Source of the DNA: Ottelia alismoides
Taxonomy: Eukaryota > Streptophyta > Magnoliopsida > Alismatales > Hydrocharitaceae
NCBI GenBank assembly: GCA_037367405.1
Contig: JAZKJV010002623.1
Location: 1-64,000 of the forward strand
Reading direction: 5' to 3'
DNA: 64,000 nt
Made by a program: the position numbers and the translations under genes. Shown here in pieces: positions 20,603-33,584 of this stretch. The notes below the pieces were generated by a model. The model did not search any database and was not told where the DNA came from. It saw nothing but the letters and a program-made list of their open reading frames with translations. How positions within the stretch are numbered: the stretch's first letter is position 1; the number at the start of each line of letters is the position of its first letter.

Positions 20603-23600
20603 TGATAACCCTAAAATCTCCAAGACCCGGGTGAAGGTAATAAGACAAGGGTCGTTGCGACCCGGATCTCAGAGGATGGGTGTATCAAGAAAAATATCGA
20701 ACCGCTAAATAAATCAAAGATCAATCAAAACAAAGAAGAGAGCGGTCTAGCTATGAGATTAACCTGGTATAGCACCCAGGGTCGAACACAAGGAGCACGG
20801 GTTGGCCAGAGGCCTACGAAGTAGTAAAAATAAAATAAAATAAAATACAAGGATTTTTAGTGGTTTTTAATGATTTTTATATTTTTTTTAGATTTTTAAT
20901 ATAATGAGAAAATAAAAGAAGACAAAGTCAAGCACACTTAAGCAATTTATTTAAAGCATCAAAAATCAAGCAAAAATTCAAGAAAAATTGTTTTTATGTT
21001 TTTTAGGTTTTTTAGTGTTTTAGGTGAATTTTTGGGATTTTTATAAGGTGTATCTTATTTTCTAAAAATCAAACAGTGCTAAAAAGACAAGGTACTGTCC
21101 AGCCAGGCCCAAAATCCAAAAATAAAATATTTAAAGATCTCAAAGGGACCTGGAGGTAATTTTCCTGTATACTAGAGAAAACAAGGAAAATTTGAGCACC
21201 AAAATTATTGTTTTTGGGTTTTTAATTTATTTATTATGATTTTTATGAGTTTTTAGGTGTTTTTAGATTTTTAGGGTTTTTAAGCAATGAAAAATAGCCA
21301 AAATTGGCTAGAAAATCAAGAAACACACAAAGAACAGTAACTAATTTTTTTAGAATTTTTGGGGGTGTTTTTATATTTTTTTGGGAATTTTAAACCTAGA
21401 CAGTAGCTAAAATAGATGTTTTTGAATTTTTAAAAATAACAAATAAAATAAAAAATGTCCTAAAAAATTCTCAAAAATCCTACAACATGGCAGGAGCCAT
21501 GTGTCAAATTTTCATCGAATTTGGAGGTGGTTTGATATTTTATTCAAAAATCAAAAGGGGGCACTGTGCACAGGGACTTAAGTGCAAATACCCGAAGCTC
21601 TGGGGGTCCAGGTGCAATTTTCCCAGCAAGTCACGCGCGTAGCGCGTGCCTGGGGCACTCAGGGACCTTCTGTAATAAAAAACAAGTCCTAGGACCTTTT
21701 GGTAACTCGTACCAAAAAGTCCAGGGGCTATAATGCAAATAACCCACTAAAAGGCGCACATGCGGAAATAAAACGTTCACAGGGGCATAAGTGCAAATAC
21801 CAGAAAGTTTCTATTCAATCACAAACATCCAGAACTACAGGATAAGTGTTGCAAATAACCCAGACAAAGCACGTGGCGAAGCACGTGACAGACACTCACA
21901 GGGGCATAATTGCAAATATTAACAAGCACGAGGTCCAAAGTGCAATTTACCCTACGTAAATAAAACTCCTAAAATATTTACAGGACTGACACGTAAAACA
22001 GAAACTAAGAGGGGGCCTAAGGTAATTTACCCCTTTATTACGTCGACGGCTGGATAAGCGCCACGTAGCTGATCGGACGGTCCTGGGGTGCTGGCGCTTC
22101 TCTCCTTCCGCACGTGGGCCGATCGACGGCGCAGAGCGAGACACGTGGAGGATCTAACGGTGCTCAGGTGCTGGTGCCTCTCCCTCTGCGCTAACGGTCT
22201 AGATCTACCCTCGAGATGATCAAGCGGTGGCTGCTCCTCGATGAACGGACGGTCACGATGGTAACTGGAGCTCTGGGGGTGATCGGACGGTGGTCGAGGA
22301 CCCTCGAAGAACAGGTGGCCGGCGAGGTTCGCCGGCCTCGTACGCGTGCTGTGGTCCTCCTCAGCTGCCTCTGAAGACCGGAGAAGATCGGCGATTGTAG
22401 CATCCGGTTTCCAATCAAACCTGAAGTCGTCCGATTTTGGGTCTAATGAACCCAAAAACGTTGTCGGTCAATACTAAACAACCTAAAACGACCAATTGAT
22501 CATAAATCAAAAGTCGTTCGGACGAAATCGACCAAAAATCGGTCCCTTTGCAAGGCGTGCCGTGAAAAGCCGCGACGCAAATTCGGAAACCGCGAAACAA
22601 ACCGAGACCGTCATTAGATCCGATTCGACGATACAAGACCAACGGAATCGACCGTTCGTCAATCGGAGGTCGTTTGATATTTTTAAATCGTAAAAATTTA
22701 ACCTCAAACCGAAATTCGTATCCGGAAATTTCGGCTATTCAAAACTCGACCGAAAGTATATCAATATTATACTCATATTGATCGTCGTTCCGAGACGGTC
22801 AAAACGAGGTATTGCGCGTCAAAATCCGACACTCGGAGTGCGGATGCGGATGATTTCGGGTTTCTAAATATAAGAAAAGCAATTGGTAAAAAAAAATAAT
22901 AAAAATAAAAATAATTAAAGTAAACAGACGGCTACTGTTTACTGTATAATAAAAAAATAGTGTGCTTGCTGTAAATTTCAAACAAATTAGCATAGCCATT
23001 TGGCTATACCCTCTCTCCACTTGGCAATCAACTAAGTCCTCTTTCTCTTATATATACCATCGAGATACCTCTCTTATTTCCCCCAAATTTCTTCCATTTC
23101 CACCGAGAGTGAAGGGTTCCAGCTCTCCAGTTCAAATCCAGCACTGGTGTTGCTGCTCTTCTCCATGTGTGGCTGTTGTATTACAGTCCTAGAAGAAGTT
23201 GTTGCCATCTTCATCCCCACAACCGGGAGTCCTTTTGCAGAACATGATGCTGCAGCTCCAAGCTACTAGGGAGGTGCAGATTCTGTTGCTAAATTGTAGC
23301 AGTTGCAGCTTCCACAAACTTGCAATTTAATTCTTCTCCAAATTAAAACAATAAGAGGTACAACCCTTCTCCCCTTTCTTTTGCTGCCATGCATGAGGTT
23401 TCTATATCTTTTGATCCTCCTTTGATGCTCTTTTCTGGAGTAATATGTGGTGGGAATTTAGGAGAAGTTATAGATCTGATTTTGATTGGGAAGTTGTTTA
23501 TTGTTTTTAGTTTAATCACTGTTTGTCTCACTGCCTGGAAATTTAGGGAATTGATGAAAAAAAAAATATTGTTGAACCATGCTATTCGGCTCTATAAGAT

Positions 23601-26600
23601 TTAACTATTCTAACATGACAACTTATACAAAATCTGCATATTAGGATGTGTGCTCTGATATAAAAAAAAATTACAAAATGATCCAACTCTGCCCATCTTT
23701 TTCTGCCATGTATACATTTCCACATACTCTGAATTCCATGATTTATGCATTCCCCTTTCTTTTGGTAATGTCTTGTGGGAAATTGTGATATAAGTTGAAG
23801 AATGTTGGTTTGTAAAACTATTCCTGTTTTAGTCCTGGTACATTTTTTTTTATGTAATGATAACTACTAATGTTGAGAATATGAACACAATCATGCACCA
23901 ATCATATATTATGATCATTCTAACATTTATGTGATGGCACTCATCATCTCTTCATGCAAGTTTTGGTGGGTTTTGATTTGTAAAATCAGGAAATAAAACA
24001 TAATTGAATGGTTAGAGCTATATGATGGGACATGTTTAATAATAACTATTTGACAAGAAATACGTGAGTTACACAGGAGGCGAAGGGAACTGGGAGATTT
24101 CCTTGATTCAATATAATTTAGAGGGAATTCAATAAGTATAGAAGGCAGCTAAGAGGACTATTATAACATATGAGTTTATATATCGAATAGAAAGTTTGAG
24201 ATGATAAAAGAAAGCAGGAAGAACTATGAGATAAAGTTTTATTTGATATATTATAAGAAACTGTGGGATCTGGGATCTGTATGAAATAAAAAAAAATTTG
24301 AGTATATGTATATTAGTGAGGAAATGCTATAAATACATGGTTGAACATACATGTGAGAAACCTATGCTACGTTGATAATAATGCCTAAGAAGATTAAGCT
24401 CATTATGATTAGTAATAAATTTTCAAATTCCTAACTCTTATAACATGGAATGGAGTCTGTACAAACCCTTTTCTCGCATAAAGTCGAATTTTGGACTTAA
24501 AAAAAACATAATGGCTATCGTAACAAGGAGATTTCTTGAGAATCATAAGCACCCATAGATCTCATTTATATAAGTATAAGCGTAATAAGAAAGTTAATTG
24601 GAGGACCACGTTGAAATAACTACTAGCAAAGGAGACTAAGATCATCACGAACGAAAATCACTCGATCCTTGAGTAGAACCTGCTATTTATATATGTAATG
24701 ATAGGTTGTGATAAAATACTAAGATCGGTATAACCAACCACAGGAAGGGTGGAAAGAAAAAAAAAAGAGTGTCAAGTAAGTGAAAATATTGAGAATCAGA
24801 GATGTTTGACACATATTATTATTGCCGGTCACGATGAACTTTACACTTGACCGTGCGAGAGGGCGGTGACTCTCAACTGGGCGGGAGAATAGGAAGCCCA
24901 GTTAGGGCAGCGGCCGCCAAGTGCGCGGGTCTAGGATCCCAGTCTTTTACACGGTTTTTACGCGAGCTCGCAGTGTTTTACGCCTCGTTGGGATCCAGAC
25001 TTTAGACCAGTTCCGCTGACCCTGACTATTAGGATACCCAGGCGGGGGATCCTTGTTTTTCAGTTTTCGTACGAGCTCGTCCGCCCGTACTAGTCGGGCA
25101 GTTTTCTAGAGCGACTTTTCTAGGAAGTCTCTCTCACCCGTCTCAGTGGCGTAGTTGGGGAATAGACCTATCCCTCTATTGGACCGCGCTTCCAATTAGA
25201 GGGCGAGACGGAAGAGCCATTTGTAGGCTTCTTCACCGCTTGAGTTACTTCGCCAAGCAGATTTGGCGATTCTATATCTAGATCATCCATATCTACATCT
25301 ACAACATCTGGAGCTATATCTGAAACATTGAAGTTGAGAATTTGAGAAGTTAAGATCAAAAGACCATTCTCTCTACCCAAGAATTTAAATAAATTAATAG
25401 ATCTCTACAATCTCAACTTTTCCATTTTTCACTCACCAACATGATCTCTAAAGAAAATGATATATGCATTCCCACTCATACACTCATGATTACGCAACTG
25501 CTATAGAAATATGTTACATATGGGAAATGCCGGGTTCTGGGGAAAGTCATTAGAAATACATTACAAACAATTTGAAACTCCTTTTTACTTACGCAAGTAG
25601 ATGTAGATTTTACTTACACCACCTTTCTACTTGCTTGCTTTTGCACATATTAAATGTCAAGTTATTTATATATATTTTAGGGAGGTACCAGCAATGGCTG
25701 ACACCTCTTCTTTCCTATTGTGTGTGGCAGGCAAACAACCTGCAGTTCAGTAGCCGCTCAGTATATACATGCTTCCAGGAGATATAGTTTATACCCGACG
25801 GTATGAATTACTTTGTCTTAGTTTTTGTTCAGATGATGATGTAAATCCTATCTCTTTTGTATCACACTTTGGGATATATGTTGTAATGGAAGATCCTTGT
25901 ACATGTTGTAACTTGATATGAATATTAATGAAAAGAAAATTTTGGTGCAAATTGTCTCTATTAACTGGTGGTTATGAATATAAATGTGAATGTCAGATGC
26001 CAATATATTCATTGAGAAAAAATTTCCCCATAAATTTATGCTTATAATGCGATGTCAATAAATGGAATATTGCGAATTTTGTCGTAAACGGGTACCCGGA
26101 TCCTAACGGGTTCACAGCGATGAAGTCCCGCAGCTGGTGATGGCCTCCGATGGCCCAGCCGAGCCCTGGAGGGGCTCCGGCGAGGTCGACGGAGGGGAGC
26201 TCCTGGCCTGGATGTGAGGGGGCCTCAGATGGCCTCCTCTTGACCTGCAAAATAGCTCAAGAGCTTCGCGGGTCGAGGGCAAAGTGCCTCGACCCGATGA
26301 AGCGGCGTGAAGGTGAACTGTGGGTCGGGGCGAGCGAGCTCCGGCGAGCGGAGGATGGAGGAGCTCGAACCCCAGTTCCTGTGCGAGCTGGGTTGAACGA
26401 AGGGGTGGAGAAGGTGCGTCGAGGGATGGCGAAGGTGACAGTGTGTCCCGATGATCGAGAAGATACGCAATATGGTCGGAATCAAAGGAACTCGACGGAA
26501 CTATAATTTGGGGGAAACAAGAAATTAAGCTAAATAGGCGAGCTAGGATGCTACCTGGGTGGAGTGGAAGGCTGTGCTGAAGCTTAGGCAGCTCCTGGTC

Positions 26601-27999
26601 GTTGCCTCGAAGGTCGCCAAGGCCTGAGGCTCGAGCTCCTGCACTGGGCGGAGCACGGCGGCGCAACGTCGCCGGATCAGTGGTCCGGCCACCTCCTCCT
26701 CACTGCTACAAGGGCAATCGCGAGCTGTCACCTTAGGGATCGCTATGGAGGTCACGGGAGTGAGAGTGGAGAGCCAAAGATGGAAATGGAGTGCGGCGGA
26801 GCTCAGGTTATATATCACTAGGGGTCCGGCTAGATGGGAGTCGGGCGTGAAGCTCGGAGCGCGGATCCCCATGCAAACCTCCAGGCGATGATCTCGGATG
26901 CACGCAGAAGGATTAGGACCCGGGGTTTGCGCGAATGGCAGGCGGACCAGGCTGGGAAAAATCAGAGAAGTCGGGTCGACAGCCCGATCCGCGAAAGAGG
27001 AAGGTCCGCGGGGGGAGTTGACCGGGGGTCAACATCCCCCGTGGACCAATCAGGAGAGGCCACGTATTTTTATTTTTGTTTCTTTATTTTAGGCTAGTAA
27101 ATGATCGAATTAGCAAAAACTTAAAACACAAAATATTTTTATTTTATTTTTTTTCTATTTTTTGGTGATTTTTAATTAATTTTTGGAAATAAAAATAAGG
27201 TATTTACATAGTATAGCTATACATAGGTATATATACAATATATGGTCTTTAATTTTGATTTTTAATTAGTTATTTTTATACATTTTTATTCCTATTTATA
27301 TTTTATTTATTTATACGATAAAATGAGGAATAAAAGGATATTTTTATTTTATTTTTATTATTTATATACATAGGTGGAATAAATAGTTATGTACAACTAT
27401 GTACATGGCATATATACAATGTATTTTTGTAATTTTAGTTTTTGTTATTTTTATTTGATTTTTGTTTTGTTTCTTTTTATTTATTTTATTTACAATATAT
27501 AGCATAGAGTATTTACAAAAAGTTTTGAAAATAATTTTATTTATTTATAAGGTTAATTAAATATAGGAATATGGTCTATGTACAAGGTGAAGGGGTATTT
27601 TTGAATTTTTGATTTTTAAATTTTTATTTTGTTTTCAATAGTTTCTAAATATATACACAATATATACAAGCATATTTTTGGGTGAGGAAAATTATATTTT
27701 ATTTATTTACAAAAATATATACACATGAGCCCCTATCTCCCTCTACTTTGGCTTTTATGCGGTCAGGTCCATGCTGAGCCCTCCCTTGGGTTAGGTTGCT
27801 CAATATTTATTCTAAATATTTCCCTCTTTTTCTTTTTCATCTTTATTCTTTTATTTTTGCACAAAAACATGCTAATTATAGGTCTTTACAAACATGCATG
27901 CTTTTGCTAATTATTCCTATTTACACATATCTACATGCATTTGCATAGGTTTTTGTAGCTAAAATATAAGAATAAAGAGTGATGAATGGGTATTCATCA
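20603..27999 (-). mobile_element. 5' LTR of element F, interrupted by a nested solo LTR
   Basis: Matches 11086-14758 across 20603-22395 and 26117-27999 (the GCGAT duplication counted once on each side). The interruption falls in the GC-rich core, downstream of the TATA-like box at 26808-26815 in element sense. It would therefore lie within the transcribed R-U5 and probably disables or lengthens F transcripts. Confidence 0.95.
22396..26116 (+). mobile_element. Solo LTR (chromovirus-like) nested in F
   Basis: 3721 bp starting TGTAGCATCC and ending GGGTTCACA, flanked by GCGAT at 22391-22395 and 26117-26121. I see no primer-binding site, internal terminal repeats, gag or pol, so a solo LTR left by recombination is the simplest reading. 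A TATA-like tatatata at about 23050 and an AATGAA-type signal near 25930 suggest plus orientation. The length suits Tekay/Del-type LTRs, but the family is inference. A GC-rich patch (24830-25170) and a 70-codon minus-strand frame (25168-25380) have no recognised product. Confidence 0.8.
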
Positions 28000-28378
28000 G
28001 TTAGGTAAATCCAGAATATACTAAAATTTGCTTCTTGTCTGTTTTCTAACTTTTGTGAGCTAGGAAAATTTAGGAGAACCTTTCTTCTTAGGAAAATTTA
28101 GGAGAACCTTTTTTCAATAGAACATCTTAATCACCTTTTCTTTTTAGAAAGAAGTACTTATTTTTTCCCCTCACAATCTAGTTATTATCTTTTTTCTTGG
28201 AGGAAACATCTTATGATTTTTAGCGGTTATGCTCGTTATTATGTTTTATTTTTTCATTAACTTCCTTGCCAATCATAGGATGTCTCTTAATACAGGTTAT
28301 CGAGTCTTATGATACTTAAATATTGATGCTAGAGAACTGGAACAACTTCTAGAAGAGTATCAGAATGAAGACGCTCCT
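28000..28378 (+). repeat. Duplicated segment, copy 2, right part
   Basis: Begins with GTTAG (right target duplication of F) and continues gtaaatccagaatata, matching 7944-8315. Ends at gaagacgctcc, where a MITE begins. Confidence 0.85.
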
Positions 28379-28798
28379 TTGATATATATATATATATATA
28401 TAGGGGACTTATCCAGTGAGCTCTGTGCCCATTAGAGTTGTAATGAGCACACACATTTTTTTAATAATATTTTCTATCATTTTGAGTTCAGTGCTTATTG
28501 GTTTACAAGTATTATATCATATTCTTACTATTAGTAACCATTTTCACAAGAAAAAAACATTAAATTCATATGAAATAGTCATTAGCAAGAATAGAAAAGG
28601 CATCAGTAATACAAATAAAGATACAATTATTTCGTAAGAATTTGTGATTTTGTTTTGTGAAAAATGGTCACTAATAGTAAGAATATGATATACCATTTGT
28701 AAACCAATAAGTATTAAGCTCAAAATGATACAAAATATTAGTAAAAAATGAGTGTTATCATTACAACTCTAATGGACATAGGGCCCATTGGATAATTT

Positions 28799-28840
<42 letters not shown>
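28379..28840. mobile_element. Single diverged copy of the palindromic MITE
   Basis: Runs between two AT runs (28383-28402 and 28803-28840). Its ends are AGGGGACTTATCC and GGATAATTTCCCT, and the inner arms are mirrored (attagagttgtaatgagc and attacaactctaatgg). It is the same family as the array at 8316-10552 but diverged, and it gives the true unit boundaries. No transposase. Confidence 0.75.
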
Positions 28841-28842
<2 letters not shown>

Positions 28843-28843
<1 letters not shown>

Positions 28844-28935
28844 ATTCTCTAAAGGATATGATGCCGAACCAGAAGAGCTTAACTTACTAGCTGAGAGCAA
28901 GGGGATATCACATATTTTTTCGCCAATAGTATGAA
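28843..28935 (+). pseudogene. Possible exon remnant next to MITE
   Basis: A short frame reading QFSKGYDAEPEELNLLAESK and on to a TGA looks protein-like. Just before the MITE (about 28330-28378) another short frame encodes DARELEQLLEEYQNEDAP. The two may be one former exon split by the MITE. I do not recognise the protein family. Chance open frames of this length are common, so confidence is low. Confidence 0.25.
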
Positions 28936-30454
28936 TCACTGATGTCTATGATGATTAATAACATGTATTGCAACAGAATTACAAGGGTAGTAGTTCATGT
29001 AACATGTAATGGAGTTTTAGTAAAATTTGTTGATTATCGTACCCAACTTTTTTAGCCGATCCTACTTAATGTGGGAAAAGACTTTGTTGTTGTTTTATAC
29101 CTTATCTCAATATAATGTTACATTAGTTGTTGTTTCCCATCTCTAGTTAATAAAGTCAATTGATTGCAGTTTGCAAGGAAAAGTAGAGCATTGATTGATA
29201 TTATGAAATCTCATTCAATCTCTTGATTATAAATAGGAGGTGTGCATTATCATACTATTGGAATCATTTCCTAGACATAGATTGATAAATATGTTAAGGA
29301 TGGCAACTTATCATTGTTTAGTTGACAAAAATATTATTACAAACATGTCCAATAAAATGCTCATGACAACTAATTATCTGTCTATGCCCAAAGGGACAGT
29401 ATTTTAGTTAAACTCCTCATGATTGGATCAAATCTACAATTTATCTGGCAGCTTCTCTCATTCAGAAACAAATATAAAATACATTTGTATAGATCTATTT
29501 TAATATTTGTGAACTTCCAAAACCATTCAATAATATCCAGAAATAATTTACTCATCCTAACTCATATCCTACTATAACGAAACTGCTAATATGCAAAAAT
29601 GATTAAATAATTTTGAAAATATCTTGATTTGTGGACTCAACGTAATTATGATCCATAAGAAAGAACAAAAAAGAATTTGATTCAAACATTGACAATACAA
29701 AACTGGTTTTTCACATTGTGGCATTATGGACAACCTGTTTAAGGAGTAAAGGGATCTTACAAGTTACGTAATCTAGTACAAAGTAACAATAAAAGAAATT
29801 ACAACAAACTTTCCATTATTTGTTACATCAACTGCATCTAGGCACATACATGGGCATAACCACCAACCTGGAGGAGGGACATGCTCGAGGGCTCCCTTCT
29901 GGAGGATTTCTCTTTACTTAGGGGTCACAAAGAAGTTTGTATCTATATACGTTGGCTGGATCTCAAGATAATAAAAGACAAACTTTTAAAGAACAATCCA
30001 TCTATTGATTTTACACAAAGACAATGATGCGAAGAATGCGAACATGATTAGCAGGTTTATGAACTTGAAGTAGAAGACACACTGCAAGCTGTAGGTTTGC
30101 ATGTTAATCTCTTCATCATAGAAAAAATCTTGGGCGAATTGTCTGCTATCAGCACACAATCTTAGGTGAATTTTTTATTATCCATGTATATTAATTGTTT
30201 AGTGCTCACTTGTTAACTCACATAAGATTATCTACGCAGATATTCAATTTCATCTATTATCTAGAAATACAGGGTGAAAATAAAAAAATGGAGATACACT
30301 AACCTCCATATTCAAATGTATACACAAATGATAGACTTCTGCTACAAATTGGGAAGCTTAGATCATGATATACATATTTGAAGTACTATTCATATTATAT
30401 GACATGATGACACATAAAGACTCGGCATTCAGCTTTAAGCATTCATTCTGAAAG
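28936..30454. other. Unannotated AT-rich stretch
   Basis: No recognisable gene, RNA or repeat boundary. The region 29860-29950 is less AT-rich but has no coherent frame. Confidence 0.5.
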
Positions 30455-30810
30455 AAGCATTCAAATACTTTATAATACCAACAATACAAAGGGTTCACAT
30501 ATTTTACAATCTCAACGATACAAAGCATTCCAATGCTTGACAACCTGAGAAATTGTGCTCTACCATATCCAAAAATGAGCAACTATGATTATAACAACAT
30601 TTAGCTTAAAATGCATACGGAAAAGAATATTTCCAAAAATCTAAGTTTACAGTCTGCGAAATAATTTTCAGAGATATGTTTGGGTTGCGGAAGAAGGGAG
30701 GTGCGATGGAGAGGAAGGGAAGCACGGCAACAACCCTCTAAAGTGGGAGAAAGGGATGTCAGGTGGTGGAAGAGAGTAGGCGTGTGTTGGCGGCTGCAAC
30801 ACAAGTGATC
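30455..30810 (-). repeat. Inverted copy of the 7023-7400 segment
   Basis: The minus strand reads cacttgtgttgcagcc ... caacccaaacatatctct ... gattgtaaaatatgtg, matching 7023-7400 in order. It is cut off on its right close to the left end of LTR fragment E. Confidence 0.65.
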
Positions 30811-32395
30811 TGTAGCGGGCGGAGATATCCCGAACAATTTTTAATTCTTAAAAATACTAAGTGAAGAATTAATTAAAAATTAATTACTAAAATCACCATT
30901 TCATTTATTGTGACCTCGATATGCATGCAAATGAGATGAAATTTGGGTACAATGTAAAACAACCTAAAAACTACCTACTGTGATTTTTGTGATTTTCAGA
31001 GTAATGATTAATTTAATATTAATTACAGAATACACAATAGGTAAAATATACATTTTCTACAAAAATAATTATATTAAATAATCCATGGCTCACAAAATAC
31101 AATCAACATTCACAAAGATAGAGAATAAATTATTCTACAAAATGCAATTTTTAGAATAATAAAATGATGCTAAATGAAGGTTCAAATATATAAGCAAACA
31201 CATGGATGTATATGCAAGGCAAAAAAATAAAATAAAATCAATGCCGTGAACAGGGACTAGGATGTCACCTATACCCAAGAGGGTATGTATGCAATTTTTC
31301 CAAGGGTCATGTGCGCCTCACATGACCTTGGAGTGGCAGGACTCTTTGGAGATCGACGGAACATCGGGGGCTCTTCGTTAAATTTTTCCTCCCCCATGCA
31401 AGTATCACATGCGGAGAGTCTCTCTAGTAAATTGACGATAGTAGGGGGCTTTTACTGCAAAATTATCCCCCAGGCACATGATGCACACGTGCCTTTGGAA
31501 AAGGGGTCCGATGCAAATTAATCTGGATGTGTGGGGGGTCTCCTGCAAATAACTACCACCCTCACGTGTCGTGCACGCGAGGCAGAGTTAATGTCAAGGT
31601 GATCTTCTACAAGGGTGACTGGAGGAACGCGGAGGCGGACGTGGAGAGGCGCTCACCACGAGCGGAGGTCGTCTGGTCGAGGGTGGGCGGCTTGGAGTCT
31701 GGTGGCTCACGATCGCGCGAGGCGCAGCGGCTAGCGGAGGAGGGCAGCTTGCGGTCGACGTGGCTTGTGAGCGGGGCGGTGAAGAGGCTGTGGTGGAGTC
31801 AATGCAACGGGCTAGTGCGATCTGGAGGATGTCGGCGCTTGGGGAAGGGGGGGGGGAGGTAGTGGAGGAGACGCTCGTCGCGAGCGGAGCTTGGTGCTGG
31901 GGATGGTGGCGAGCAACGGTGTACTGGAGTTGTTGTGAGGTGATCAGTGATGAAGCTCGAGGGGGGCTGCTGGTGGAGATGGCAATCAGAGCTGGCTCGT
32001 GAGGCAGCTCTGCAGGTGACGTGGAACTCCAGCATATGCATAGCAGGTGGTTGCGATGGCGAGGGAGCAGGAGGACTGATCGTAGAAAAGAAATAAAGGA
32101 GGGTGAAAGAAGAATAGAGGAAATAAGAAAAACATAGGAAACGAGGGGTAGTAGTCGTGTGGAAGTGGAGTGGGGTACGACCCTCCTCCTTGTCGTCGCT
32201 TCGGTCAGAGCTGGCGAGGGGCCCTGAGAAACTCTATGGGATCGTGCCTTGGAGGTTGATCATCGGATTCCTAGGCTTCTATCACAAGCACAGGATCCAA
32301 TTCTTGCTCGCAAATGTGGCAGATGGCGGATGCTTTGCTCAAGGGCTGGCGGTGGTTTAAATAGGGAGGTGCGACGATGAAGATAGGATAGAGAT

Positions 32396-32597
32396 TGTAA
32401 TAGCCCGGATCCTCAGTGACCAGCGGAAACATATCAAATGCCACGTCAGATCCGAGTGTTACTCTCGAACATCAATTATGTCACAAATAGCATGAGGAAC
32501 CATCTTAACCTTCCTTCATCCATAAAAAAAGTAAACATCTCTAATACATATCCAAGATCTTTCGTTCCGGTGGTCACCGAGGATCCGGGCTATTACA
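32396..32597 (+). repeat. TRIM LTRa (divergent type)
   Basis: Starts TGTAATAGCCCGGATCCTC and ends GAGGATCCGGGCTATTACA, a near-perfect inverted repeat of about 19 bp. Its interior does not match LTRb, c or d, which start TGTAACACCCC and end GGGACGTTACA. Confidence 0.85.
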
Positions 32598-32773
32598 GGT
32601 GGTATCAGAGCCAAATTCTCTCTGATAGTGGAAAGGGCTACCCGAGAGGTGGAGCCGCCCCTACAAAGAGGTTAGAGGAAATGGCTACCCGGAGCGTGAA
32701 ACCGCCACTATCACTGGGAAGAAGTGATGGACCATGTCGCAACGAGGACGTTGCGAATATAAGAGGGGGAGGT

Positions 32774-32981
32774 TGTAACACCCCAACCCCAAACATAGTA
32801 CCATACCTAAAACTCACAAAGCGTAGGTGTGGCTTATAAGTGATGGGGACTACTACTTGACAACTTGGGCTTAAGCATTTTGGGTGGTTGCCAACGGGTC
32901 CATTTGGGCTCGTACCCAATAAGTTGTCAGGGTCAGTAATGCCTCGATAACGGACCGGGGACCTAAGCCCGGGACGTTACA
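32774..32981 (+). repeat. TRIM LTRb
   Basis: 208 bp, TGTAACACCCC...GGGACGTTACA. Nearly identical to LTRc, and followed by a truncated primer site (tggtatcatgt). Confidence 0.9.
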
Positions 32982-32994
32982 AATGGTATCATGT

Positions 32995-33201
32995 TGTAAC
33001 ACCCCAACCCCAAACATAGTACCATACCTAAAACTCACAAAGTGTAGGTGTGGCTTATAAGTGATGGGGACTACTACTTGACAACTTGGGCTTAAGCATT
33101 TTGGGTGGTTGCCAATGGGTCCATTTGGGCTCGAACCCAACAAGTTGTCAGGGCCAGTTTTCCTCGATAACGGACCGGGGACCTAAGCCCGGGACGTTAT
33201 A
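32995..33201 (+). repeat. TRIM LTRc
   Basis: 207 bp, followed directly by a full tRNA-iMet primer site at 33204-33216. Its last bases are GTTATA instead of GTTACA. Confidence 0.9.
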
Positions 33202-33377
33202 AATGGTATCAGAGCCAAATTCTCTCTGATAGTGGAAAGGGCTACTCGAGAGGTGGAGCCGCCCCTACAAAGAGGTTGGAGGAAATGGCTACCCGAAGCG
33301 TACAACCGCCACTATCACTGGGAAGAAGTGATGGACCATGTCACAACAAGGATGTTGCGAATATAAGAGGGGGAGGT

Positions 33378-33584
33378 TATAACGCCCCAACCCCAAACAT
33401 AGTACCATACCTAAAACTCACAAAGTGTAGGTGTGGCTTATAAGTGATGGGGACTACTACTTGACAACTTAGGCTTAAGCATTTTGGGAGGTTGCCAACG
33501 GGTCCATTTGGGCTCGAACCCAACAAGTTGTCAGGGCCAGTTTTCCTCGATAACGGACCGGGGACCTAAGCCCGGGACGTTACA
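33378..33584 (+). repeat. TRIM LTRd
   Basis: 207 bp. The start is mutated to TATAACGCCCC, the end GGGACGTTACA is intact and abuts the GAGAT duplication. Confidence 0.9.

Larger units (their letters stand above)
11086..27999 (-). mobile_element. Complete gag-only LTR retrotransposon F (Athila/Tat-like), with nested solo LTR
   Basis: A full element of 16.9 kb in minus orientation. It has 5-bp duplications GTTAG at 11081-11085 and 28000-28004, and a pre-insertion site in the paralogous copy at 7939-7943. Removing the 3721-bp nested insertion and its 5-bp duplication gives two LTRs of 3673 and 3671 bp. The internal region is 5844 bp, with a tRNA-Asp primer-binding site, one gag-like gene and a purine tract. 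No aspartic protease, reverse transcriptase, RNase H or integrase motif is visible. The two LTRs differ at roughly 1 base in 100 by eye, so insertion was recent. Confidence 0.95.
32396..33584 (+). mobile_element. Chimeric tandem TRIM (LTRa-I-LTRb-LTRc-I-LTRd)
   Basis: 1189 bp with 5-bp duplications GAGAT at 32391-32395 and 33585-33589. Four terminal repeats of 202-208 bp flank two copies of a ~175-bp internal domain. Each domain starts with TGGTATCAGAGCC (tRNA-iMet primer site, 32600 and 33204) and ends with a purine tract (gagggggaggt). A partial primer site of 13 bp sits between LTRb and LTRc. There is no coding capacity, as is usual for TRIMs. LTRa differs in sequence from the other three. 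Confidence 0.9.

Noticed and set aside
25168..25380. 70-codon acidic frame in the solo LTR
   Set aside because: Protein-like in part but too short, without start context or recognised family.
22396..26116. Complete nested retrotransposon
   Set aside because: No internal LTR pair, primer site, purine tract or coding motifs; solo LTR is the simpler reading.
32774..32981. Cassandra-type TRIM carrying 5S rRNA
   Set aside because: The LTRs show no convincing 5S internal promoter blocks; only generic TRIM features are seen.
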